Under the pieces are notes generated by a model, which had not been told where the DNA came from, did not search any database, and was given only the letters and a program-made list of their open reading frames with translations. The translations under genes and the position numbers were made by a program. DNA of 6,272 nt from Candidatus Zixiibacteriota bacterium (GTDB lineage: Bacteria > Zixibacteria > MSB-5A5 > WJJR01), in the NCBI GenBank assembly GCA_020058315.1, contig JAGVEK010000288.1:1-6272 (forward strand), in the 5' to 3' direction. This document shows, one piece after another, positions 1 to 5,528 of this stretch (its first letter is position 1; each line of letters starts with the position of its first letter).

Positions 1-280
1 CGTACTTGCCGCAATGCGATAGCGCCTGCTCCCATGCCTCGCGTACGACCGCCAAGACACGGGCGGGGGCCTGCGAGTTGACCGGCCAGTCGTCCAAGTC
101 GAATAGCGGACGCCCTTCGGTCAGACTGTGCTGTCTGGTGGTCACTGATGGGACTTGGCGACCGGGTGCAAAGAGGTCGTGCACACCGAATTGCTCCGCT
201 ATCACTGCATCGGCTTTCGCCAGTATCTCACCCGCGCACGCAAAGGCGTGCAGGCGATTCGTGCCTGTCGCGTCATCCAT
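1..280 (-). CDS. Partial CDS after fdhD, possible FdhE-like formate dehydrogenase assembly protein (N-terminal ~93 aa)
   Basis: The minus strand is open from an ATG at 280 (or the adjacent in-frame ATG at 283) to the left edge without a stop. The translation begins MDDATGTNRLHAFACAGEIL and contains LTEGRPLFDLDDWPVN near residues 53-68. AGGTGA lies about six bases upstream of the 280 start. The fdhD stop codon (273-275) lies inside this frame, so the genes overlap by eight bases, which suggests translational coupling. FdhE proteins help assemble formate dehydrogenase and are often encoded beside fdhD. They have a helical N-terminal region with a G-x-PLL/F-type segment and zinc-binding CxxC pairs further on. 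The N-terminal segment fits loosely; the diagnostic cysteines would lie beyond the edge. FdhE is therefore inferred from position plus weak resemblance. That the frame is a real gene is better supported than its name. Confidence 0.5.
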   Translation of the reverse strand, partial: MDDATGTNRLHAFACAGEILAKADAVIAEQFGVHDLFAPGRQVPSVTTRQHSLTEGRPLFDLDDWPVNSQAPARVLAVVREAWEQALSHCGKY

Positions 281-1265
281 CATCGTCACCTGCTATTGTG
301 CTGGCCATACCCCGCGTTTCTGTGATGCGCCACGGATGCGAGTAGATGTTGATCCGATGGGCACGAACAAACCCCGCGAGAGTGATCCCGAGCTTGTCGG
401 CAATGCCGATGGCTGCATCGGTCGCCGCGGCACGGGTAGCAACAAGAGGAATGCCCGCGCGGGCCCCTTTGAGGATCATCTCGGAGGAGATGCGCCCTGA
501 AACGAGCAGGGCACTTTGCTCGATGGGGAGGTGCTGCGCCATCGCCGCACCGATGACCTTATCGATCGCGTTGTGACGTCCGATGTCCTCGCGAAAGATC
601 TTTATCGATGTCGCACCGACCAGCGCGGCTACATGGATGCACCCGGTCTGGTGATGGTGTTCGGAGAGTTGGAGAAAATGGGACATGAGGGCAGTGAGCT
701 CGTCGAAACCGATGTCGAAGCGTGCCTTGACCGGAGGAATACCGGACTCTTCCAGCCGCCGAGTCAGCGTTAACCCTCGTGCGCATCCGGAACTGATTGT
801 GCGCTGGCGGCTGAACGTCTCCCAATCAAAGGTCACATCGTCGCGCAGACGGACGAAGACCTGACCGCGGGCAGTGTCCGGGACCATGTTGCGGATGTCG
901 GTCGCGCTGCGAACCAGTCCCTCGGAGAACAGATACCCCAGCGCCAACTCCTCGATCTCTCCGGGTGAACAAAGGATCGTAAACAACTCACGGTCGTTGA
1001 TGAACAGCGTCAGGGGCTGTTCTGTGGCGACCGAATCAGTACTGACCGCAATTGTCCCCTTACGCAGGGCGACAATTGGCCGGACGACAGCGACTGCTGC
1101 TGAACGGCTGGGGGGCGAGGGCGGTGCTGTCGCGGGAAGAGATGCCGGGGTCGCCTGGCCGGTTCTCCCCATGGGCATCTCTCTGGTGACGCAGCCGGCG
1201 TTGTACATCCCTGGCGCTCCGATTGAACTGACACCCGTCAAGATCTGATCACACCCTTGTGGCAC
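273..1265 (-). CDS. fdhD: FdhD, sulfurtransferase for formate dehydrogenase cofactor
   Basis: FdhD carries sulfur from a cysteine desulfurase to the bis-MGD Mo/W cofactor of formate dehydrogenase in the cytoplasm, and the enzyme is inactive without it. Family signatures are clear: TEQPLTLFIN (81-90), ELALGYLFSEGLV (106-118), EDIGRHNAIDKVIG (226-239), SGRISSEMILKGARAGIPLV (256-275) and a C-terminal NIYSHPWRI block (306-314). The catalytic loop reads SSGCARG with one cysteine (C161), where E. coli FdhD has CxxC. The family-like part begins near residue 61. Before it lies a Pro/Ala/Ser-rich stretch, so 330 aa is longer than the usual 260-280. A GTG at 1265 follows GGGAG at good spacing, but an ATG at 1172, preceded by GAGAG, would give a more usual length of 299 aa. 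About 16 residues, acidic at the end, trail the last conserved block. The gene lies 65 bp after the membrane-protein gene on the same strand. Confidence 0.95.
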   Translation of the reverse strand: MPQGCDQILTGVSSIGAPGMYNAGCVTREMPMGRTGQATPASLPATAPPSPPSRSAAVAVVRPIVALRKGTIAVSTDSVATEQPLTLFINDRELFTILCSPGEIEELALGYLFSEGLVRSATDIRNMVPDTARGQVFVRLRDDVTFDWETFSRQRTISSGCARGLTLTRRLEESGIPPVKARFDIGFDELTALMSHFLQLSEHHHQTGCIHVAALVGATSIKIFREDIGRHNAIDKVIGAAMAQHLPIEQSALLVSGRISSEMILKGARAGIPLVATRAAATDAAIGIADKLGITLAGFVRAHRINIYSHPWRITETRGMASTIAGDDDG

Positions 1266-1314
1266 TCCATCTCCCGCCGAGTTGCGGCTGCCTCAATCTG
1301 CCGGCACAAACATC

Positions 1315-1340
1315 GGTCAGGACCATTGGGTCAGGACAAT
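1315..1340. repeat. Short imperfect tandem repeat at the membrane-protein stop codon
   Basis: GGTCAGGAC occurs at 1315-1323 and again at 1329-1337, each followed by a similar (C/A)ATTG or AATG tail, giving a 14-nt period. The right copy contains the stop codon of the membrane-protein gene (minus strand TGA, 1331-1333). The left copy lies in the 65-bp gap before fdhD. It probably reflects a small local duplication. Confidence 0.4.
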
Positions 1341-1969
1341 GCGAAGGCGACACCCGCTGCCCAGCAGGCGATAACCACGGCACCCGAAACCCCAATCGGT
1401 AGAGGACGAGCAATGATCAACTCTTGCGACGCGGCAGAAGCGAACCGTCCTGCCAGCCGGTGTGCGATCTCCATTATGATGATGCCGAGCAGCACCCCGA
1501 TCACGCCGCTGCCGCGCAGGTATTCGGCGATACCATTAAGGCCTCGCTCCGCCCAGTGTGGTTCAGGAATCATGTAGGTATTGACAAACGCAAACACTGT
1601 GAAGCTGACCGCTGTAATCCCAATCGCAGCGAGTGCCCGGGCCCACGCACTTTGCCCGATCTTCTCGTGCAGCAAGAAATAGGCCAGATCGAATGTCAGC
1701 GCATGGATCATCACTGCCAAAAGCTGGCAAGAGTAGAACCCGTTTGAGGTTAGCTTGTATAGGCAGGCAATCACGCCCACAGCAACCGCCGATCCCAAGT
1801 GCGGAATGACCCGTTTGCTGATCAGAAGAATCCCGATGCCGAGCGCAGAGAGAATCGCTGCCTTGTACGGCAGATTGTAGACTCGCATCAGGTCGCCGCC
1901 AAATAACTCGACCGTCCCCCAGATCGTCCCGAACACAGCAATCCAATACAGTTTTGCCAAGAACTTCAT
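1331..1969 (-). CDS. Polytopic membrane protein, ECF-S-component-like, unknown substrate
   Basis: The start chosen is the ATG at 1969 because GGAGGTG sits five bases upstream; the frame extends to 2041 but without such a site. The 212-aa product has six or seven hydrophobic segments: about residues 5-24, 35-52, 56-72, 78-101, 108-133, 153-174 and 190-210. There is no cleavable signal and no obvious catalytic motif. The early pattern (FGTIWGTVELFGGDL, then a Pro-containing helix start NLPYKAAIL, then a Gly-rich helix ending CLYKLTSNG) resembles small integral-membrane proteins annotated as ECF-type transporter S components, which bind a vitamin or metal and work with a shared energizing module. 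That resemblance is from memory and is moderate at best. No EcfA/EcfT genes are visible. It is the first gene of the leftward unit with fdhD, so a link to Mo/W enzyme metabolism is plausible but unproven. Confidence 0.75.
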   Translation of the reverse strand: MKFLAKLYWIAVFGTIWGTVELFGGDLMRVYNLPYKAAILSALGIGILLISKRVIPHLGSAVAVGVIACLYKLTSNGFYSCQLLAVMIHALTFDLAYFLLHEKIGQSAWARALAAIGITAVSFTVFAFVNTYMIPEPHWAERGLNGIAEYLRGSGVIGVLLGIIIMEIAHRLAGRFASAASQELIIARPLPIGVSGAVVIACWAAGVAFALS

Positions 1970-2078
1970 CGCACCTCCACGCCAAGAAGACCTGTCTGCG
2001 ATTATCTCGCGTTGCCTAGAATACTGACGCTCCGGGCGCATCTCCGCGCTGTGCGGTCACGCCGGAAATTGTGCTGGC

Positions 2079-2312
2079 ATTAACACTTAATTTCACAATG
2101 CAATGCTACTTCCGTGGCGCTCGCTTGTCAAGTAGATAATCATTCAATAATTGCCCATCGCTTCTGTTTTTGGGGACGAGGCCTTGGGCAGTGGCTATCG
2201 TGTTGTATGGCATGCCCTTAAGGCGCATGGCTACCATGCGACCACGATCTGTGAAATGTTCCTTTCTGGCAGGCAGGTGAGGATTGACGCTTGTGAAATA
2301 AGGAATTAAATG
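2079..2312. repeat. Imperfect inverted repeats bracketing a ~235-bp AT-rich segment
   Basis: Reading inward, the left end (2079-2098) carries ATTAACACTTAATTTCACAA. The right end, read on the minus strand from 2312, carries CATTTAATTCCTTATTTCACAA. They share ATTTCACAA exactly and about 17 of 22 positions when short gaps are allowed. I see no target-site duplication. The pair could be the ends of a MITE-like insertion or two copies of one regulator-binding site facing the two divergent units. Confidence 0.35.
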
Positions 2313-2318
2313 TATCAT
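2106..2318 (-). CDS. Doubtful small ORF in the divergent spacer (70 aa)
   Basis: An open frame runs from an ATG at 2318 (or a GTG at 2336) to a stop at 2106. The product is basic. Its middle, TDRGRMVAMRLKGMPYNTIA, has the spacing of a helix-turn-helix such as those in transposase or regulator N-termini, but I recognise no family. The upstream GGGAC is a poor ribosome-binding site. The frame lies in an AT-rich spacer between inverted repeats. It could be a remnant of an inserted element, a small regulator, or chance. It is listed because nothing else occupies this stretch. Confidence 0.2.
   Translation of the reverse strand: MIHLIPYFTSVNPHLPARKEHFTDRGRMVAMRLKGMPYNTIATAQGLVPKNRSDGQLLNDYLLDKRAPRK
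2291..2318 (+). promoter_or_regulatory. Weak alternative promoter
   Basis: TTGTGA (2291-2296) and TATCAT (2313-2318) are 16 bp apart, an acceptable sigma70 arrangement facing the lipoprotein gene. It overlaps the right inverted repeat and a TGTGAAAT box. It is weaker than the candidate at 2365-2393 and may have no role. Confidence 0.2.
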
Positions 2319-2364
2319 ATTAAGTCCCGCTGACACAGACAGGGCCGGACGGTCGTGATCGGTA

Positions 2365-2393
2365 TTGCCTTCTCAGCCGTGGCTCACTATAAT
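2365..2393 (+). promoter_or_regulatory. Sigma70-type promoter for the lipoprotein/TonB receptor unit
   Basis: TTGCCT (2365-2370) and a perfect TATAAT (2388-2393) are separated by exactly 17 bp. Transcription would begin near 2400, leaving a leader of about 95 nt before the lipoprotein ATG. The -10 is embedded in a short inverted repeat (CTCA at 2383-2386, TGAG at 2393-2396), nested in AGCCG (2375-2379) and CGGCT (2405-2409). That could be an operator or chance symmetry. Confidence 0.65.
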
Positions 2394-2404
2394 GAGAGAG
2401 AGAG
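2394..2404. repeat. GA dinucleotide tract at the predicted transcription start
   Basis: Five and a half GA units directly follow the TATAAT hexamer and cover the predicted start site. A tract of this length can slip during replication or transcript initiation, but five units is short for a phase-variable repeat. Confidence 0.6.
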
Positions 2405-2494
2405 CGGCTGCTACAGAGGCAATCCCTCCCTGGCAGGACCGGCTGGAACCAACCGTCAACAGGTTTCTTGTGCAACCAGCAAGGAGGTTGGGTT
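2405..2494 (+). promoter_or_regulatory. Structured 5' leader of the lipoprotein mRNA, possible switch
   Basis: The leader can form a hairpin at 2408-2436: CTGC/GCAG, CAG/CTG and AGG/CCT paired, loop CAATC, with two small bulges. Downstream, AACCAACC (2447-2454) can pair either with GGTT (2462-2465) or, with one bulge, with GGTTGGGTT (2486-2494). GGTT (2462-2465) can instead pair with AACC (2474-2477). The GGTTGGGTT arm overlaps the end of the Shine-Dalgarno AAGGAGG (2481-2487) and reaches the ATG, so pairing there would hide the ribosome-binding site. I do not recognise a known riboswitch consensus. The pairing options are visible in the sequence; a regulatory role is inferred. Confidence 0.35.
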
Positions 2495-3277
2495 ATGCGG
2501 TTTCTGCGAGTTGTTCTTCTCGGGTGCTTTGTTCTCATCGGCAGTTGCTCGGATAAAGGCGACAATGGTACCGGGCCGGAGCCGGGCAGCACATTTCACG
2601 TAGTGCTGGGGGACCGTACGGACACGGTCGCCGTGGATGGACTGCCGCGCGACACCATTGACGGCCAAGCCACCGTGCGCCTGTCGGCAATTGTGCGCAG
2701 CGAGTTCATCCAACCCTACATCGACAAGGACACCGTCGCACACGACACGCGTGGTCTTTACGCCTACCGGCTGGTGGGCGCCGACGGCTTCAACCCGCAC
2801 GACAATCGCGGCTACGACGACAATGTCTGGGCGCACCTGGATCTCGGGTACTACCTGATCGACGACGACCGCAGTGTCTTTCCGGATGAAAACATCGACC
2901 TGCCGGGCGCATTCAACATCAAATCACTGCGCACCATCCGGATCTTCCGGAAGATCGACGTTGTGACCGATACCGGGACGGCCTTCCAGGAGATTGATGA
3001 CCTGCCGGTGGTCCAGGTTCAGAATCTGGAGGGGGAGATGGAGGACGCCGTCGGTCTGTGGCTGTGTATCACCGCCCCGTACGTGTCAGAACCCTCCGCC
3101 CGCCAGTATCGGCTGCGCACGGTCGACGACTTCTCACCCCCGGCGATCACCTGGGACCAGCTACAGACCGGATACTGGCTGCTGAACACGCAGCGCACCA
3201 TCTTCACCGCCCCGGAGTTGAACCAGGGGAAGTACAAGGTGTCCGTACTGGAGGCCATTGATGTCACGACGCCGTGA
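2495..3277 (+). CDS. Lipoprotein with two tandem related domains, partner of the TonB receptor
   Basis: The ATG at 2495 is chosen over a TTG at 2468 because AAGGAGG (2481-2487) precedes it by seven bases and the signal peptide then has normal length. Residues 1-17 form a lipoprotein signal ending in LIGS before Cys18. Ser at +2 fits outer-membrane sorting in proteobacterial terms. A flexible linker (GDNGTGPEP) follows. The mature part contains two related units of about 95-120 residues, at about 34-157 and 163-258. YRLVGADGFNP (91-101) matches YRLRTVDDFSP (205-215), W-x(2)-L-x(2)-GYYL matches W-x(2)-L-x(2)-GYWL, and FRKIDV (151-156) matches LEAIDV (252-257). I recognise no named family. The order of elements loosely recalls the sulfite-oxidase-type molybdopterin domain, but its cysteine ligand is absent. 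The last 17 bases overlap the receptor gene, implying translational coupling and a joint role at the outer membrane. Confidence 0.85.
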   Translation: MRFLRVVLLGCFVLIGSCSDKGDNGTGPEPGSTFHVVLGDRTDTVAVDGLPRDTIDGQATVRLSAIVRSEFIQPYIDKDTVAHDTRGLYAYRLVGADGFNPHDNRGYDDNVWAHLDLGYYLIDDDRSVFPDENIDLPGAFNIKSLRTIRIFRKIDVVTDTGTAFQEIDDLPVVQVQNLEGEMEDAVGLWLCITAPYVSEPSARQYRLRTVDDFSPPAITWDQLQTGYWLLNTQRTIFTAPELNQGKYKVSVLEAIDVTTP

Positions 3278-5207
3278 CATGCGATGCGTCATCGGCTGCC
3301 TGATGTTTCTGGCCGCCGTAGCGGTCGCTCATGCGGAGTCGGGGATGCGCGATCCGGCGGTGGCCGACTCGCTGCCGATCTACGAGATGGATTCCATCCT
3401 CGTGGTCGCCGAGCGACCCGCTCGGATCACGGTTACGCAACAACGTCTTCTGCGGCCGGAGTTGCTTCAGCGCAATGCGACCTCACTGGCCGGCGCCCTG
3501 CAACAAGTCCCGAGCACGACAATCAGCACCGGGTACAAGAATACCGCCGAAGTGCGCCTGCGCGGGGCTCCTGCCCAGGACGTCCTCGTCCTGGTCGACG
3601 GCAATCCGATCAATCCCGGATATTACGGCAAGGCGGATCTGTCGCTTCTGCCTCTCAGTGCCGTGGCTGCCGTCGATGTCGTGCCGGGACCGGCCTCCGC
3701 CGCCTATGGCCCAAACGCCGCCGGTGGCGTGATCAACATCATTACGCACAGTGGACGCTCCGAATCCCGTGGCGCACTGCGGGCCAGGTATGGTTCCGGT
3801 GATCTCCGCGACCTCGAATTGGCATTCGGCGGCAAGCGGGCGGCGTGGGACTACCGGGTCACGCTGTATGACACCCGATCTCACGGATTCGACCTGTCGG
3901 CTGAATTCGCGCCCACCCGCTATGAAGACGGCGAACGGCGTGACAACGCCGACTTCACCCGGACCGGAATCGACGCCAAGGCCGTGCTGCAACAGACTCC
4001 CGTCGGCATGGTCACCGCAACCGGCGGTTACCAGTGGGGGCAAAAGGGGATCCCATCCGATGTCCACACACCGCGCTGGTGGCGGATGACCGGAATCCAT
4101 CACTATCACGGTGCCGTGGACATTGCCACCGTTGCCGCACCCTCCTCCCGTCACATCGCCCGGTCGGCGACGTTCTTCTACGACACCTGGGAAGATCGCC
4201 TCACGGAATACAAAGACCGCCTCCTGGACCCAAGCCGCGTGGAATGGGTCTCGGACTTGGAGAATTGGACTGCCGGTGTGCGGTCCCAGTGGCGGGCCGA
4301 CAGTCTAACACGGTGGCTATCAGCACGCTGGGGGGCATCACTGAAGAAGCAGGGCATGAACAAACGGGCCGATCGGGACGAACCATGGTTCAGCCATCAC
4401 GCCTGGGACGGCCATGTGTACGGCGAGTTTGAGACTCTCATTACATCGCACCTCAGGCTCACACCTGGAATCGCCGTCACTGTTCACGACGGCGAAGGGA
4501 CAGACGACTTCTCACATTCGGCCGATCCTCTGTGCGCGCTCCACTGGTCGCCGTGGCCGGAGGCTGCACTGAGTGCATCCGTGGCGCACTCCAGCCGGTT
4601 CCCCACGCTGCACCAGCTATATGGCGAGACCAGCGGCAATCCCGATCTCAAGCCTGAATCGGTGATCCGCTGGGAAATTGGAGGTGAAGCGTCGGCGCAC
4701 GGGGTCAATCGGTGGCCACGCTCGCTGTCGATCCGTATAGCCGCTTTCGGCAACCGCATGTCCGATGCCATCGTTCGCACGGGCCGGCTCGACCGATATG
4801 AGAATCACGCGGAAGCGGTCACTGGAGGAGCGGAGTTTGGCATGAGGGCTGCATGGACGTGTTACTCGCTCCGCGTTGACTACGCGTATATTGGGCTGTC
4901 GGGCGGCGATCCGGCGGTGTTGATCTATGTCCCCAACCATAAGCTGACGCTGGCCGCCTTGTGGGAACCGAATCAACGCTGGCACGCCGATCTTAGCGTG
5001 CTCCACGCCGGAAGCCGGCTGGGTATGGATGGGCGCGAACGCATGCCGGCGTACACAATCTGCGATGCAAAAGCGACATGCCGTCTGGCGCATCATGCGT
5101 CACTGCATCTTGGGGCGAACAACATCTTCGATATCAACTACGAGGAGGAAAGCAGCTTCCCCGGACCGGGACGGCAGATGATTGCCGGAATCGAAGTGAC
5201 ATTTTAG
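3261..5207 (+). CDS. TonB-dependent outer-membrane receptor, BtuB/CirA type, substrate unknown
   Basis: The 648-aa product is an outer-membrane gated channel that would import a scarce ligand using TonB energy. Residues 1-25 form a signal peptide ending AVAHA. SILVVAER (45-52) is a plausible TonB box. The plug domain (about 50-165) shows LAGALQQVPS, VRLRGAPAQDVLVLVDGNPI and GPASAAYGPNAAGGVINIIT. The rest has alternating barrel strands, with the canonical SRFPTLHQLYGE and GNPDLKPESVIRWEIG (about 443-475). It ends with a NNIFDINY...PGR block and a terminal phenylalanine. Length fits the 600-700-aa cobalamin/catecholate class. The ATG at 3261 follows GGAGG (3250-3254) by six bases and lies inside the lipoprotein gene, 17 nt before its end. 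Context with Mo/W-cofactor genes suggests a metal-related ligand, but BtuB-like barrels also take cobalamin and siderophores, and sequence alone does not decide. Confidence 0.93.
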   Translation: MSRRRDMRCVIGCLMFLAAVAVAHAESGMRDPAVADSLPIYEMDSILVVAERPARITVTQQRLLRPELLQRNATSLAGALQQVPSTTISTGYKNTAEVRLRGAPAQDVLVLVDGNPINPGYYGKADLSLLPLSAVAAVDVVPGPASAAYGPNAAGGVINIITHSGRSESRGALRARYGSGDLRDLELAFGGKRAAWDYRVTLYDTRSHGFDLSAEFAPTRYEDGERRDNADFTRTGIDAKAVLQQTPVGMVTATGGYQWGQKGIPSDVHTPRWWRMTGIHHYHGAVDIATVAAPSSRHIARSATFFYDTWEDRLTEYKDRLLDPSRVEWVSDLENWTAGVRSQWRADSLTRWLSARWGASLKKQGMNKRADRDEPWFSHHAWDGHVYGEFETLITSHLRLTPGIAVTVHDGEGTDDFSHSADPLCALHWSPWPEAALSASVAHSSRFPTLHQLYGETSGNPDLKPESVIRWEIGGEASAHGVNRWPRSLSIRIAAFGNRMSDAIVRTGRLDRYENHAEAVTGGAEFGMRAAWTCYSLRVDYAYIGLSGGDPAVLIYVPNHKLTLAALWEPNQRWHADLSVLHAGSRLGMDGRERMPAYTICDAKATCRLAHHASLHLGANNIFDINYEEESSFPGPGRQMIAGIEVTF

Positions 5208-5318
5208 GACATGTGCCAATGCATCCTCTCACATTGAGGTAAAGACTCGACCGGGTCTTGTGTAGAATGGAACAGCAATGTGCCGATCGTGGTCGGCTGT
5301 GGCCATAGCAGGAGCATC
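5208..5318 (+). other. Spacer after the TonB receptor with small hairpins
   Basis: A perfectly formed small hairpin lies at 5242-5259 (AAGACTC, loop GACC, GGGTCTT; seven pairs including one G-T). No T-run follows, so it is not a classical intrinsic terminator. A weaker CCTC/GAGG stem lies at 5225-5239. TAGAAT at 5263-5268 could be a -10 element, but no -35 lies at proper distance. A 14-codon frame at 5278-5322 ends in an ATGA overlap with the next gene. Confidence 0.4.
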
Positions 5319-5486
5319 ATGAACAACCCCGATCAACACTCATCCGTGGCCATCACGGCCAATGGAAACAAGCTCGATCTCAACCCTTTCGTCGCCACGA
5401 TCGTCGCCAACATGGTTGATGCCATTGTCGACTCGCTGAAGACGGAAGGCGAGATCCGCGAGATCGTGATCACCCGCGTCCGCTAA
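5319..5486 (+). CDS. Small conserved-looking protein (55 aa) preceding mobB
   Basis: The ATG at 5319 is preceded by AGGAG (5310-5314) and gives a 55-aa protein. A GTG at 5280 is in frame but has no ribosome-binding site. The product has a beta-like start (SVAITANGNKLDL), the segment LNPFVATIVANMVDAIVDSLK (about 21-41), which would form an amphipathic helix, and a final charged beta-like stretch (IREIVITRV). There are no cysteines, signal or membrane segment, so it should be cytoplasmic. I recall similar short proteins with an LNPFV...SSLK pattern beside mobB-like genes in other bacteria, but cannot name a family. It lies 42 nt upstream of mobB, in the same frame and separated by one TAA, and is likely co-transcribed. 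A partner or regulator of the MobB protein is the natural guess. Confidence 0.65.
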   Translation: MNNPDQHSSVAITANGNKLDLNPFVATIVANMVDAIVDSLKTEGEIREIVITRVR

Positions 5487-5528
5487 CGGCGGCGCAGAGG
5501 ACGTTCCGGGCAGCGTTGGCCCATCACC

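Larger units (their letters stand above)
1970..2364. other. Divergent intergenic region, more AT-rich than flanking genes
   Basis: About 395 bases separate the membrane-protein start from the rightward promoter. From about 2079 to 2325 the DNA is visibly more AT-rich than the genes around it. It contains three copies of TGTGAAAT: minus strand at 2090-2097, plus strand at 2250-2257 and 2292-2299. It also contains a small palindrome ATTAACACTTAAT at 2079-2091 and one open frame of doubtful reality (2106-2318, minus). For the leftward unit a GATAAT -10-like hexamer lies at 2001-2006 on the minus strand, without a convincing -35. I see no tRNA, intrinsic terminator or known riboswitch here. Confidence 0.5.

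Noticed and set aside
6..500. Plus-strand frame of 164 codons and other plus-strand frames over 148-1248
   Set aside because: They lie antisense to fdhD and to the frame after it, whose product has clear family motifs or fits the operon; the plus-strand translations are rich in Arg/Pro/Ser and resemble no family.
2405..2494. Cobalamin riboswitch upstream of a BtuB-like receptor
   Set aside because: The leader is only about 95 nt, too short for the cobalamin aptamer, and I see no B12-box-like conserved core.
3483..4154. Minus-strand frame of 223 codons inside the TonB receptor gene
   Set aside because: It is antisense to the receptor plug and early barrel, which has unmistakable conserved motifs; the translation looks like a GC-rich shadow.
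5242..5259. Hairpin considered as an intrinsic terminator after the TonB receptor
   Set aside because: The stem is only seven pairs with a wobble, and GTGTAGAATGG follows instead of a T-run.
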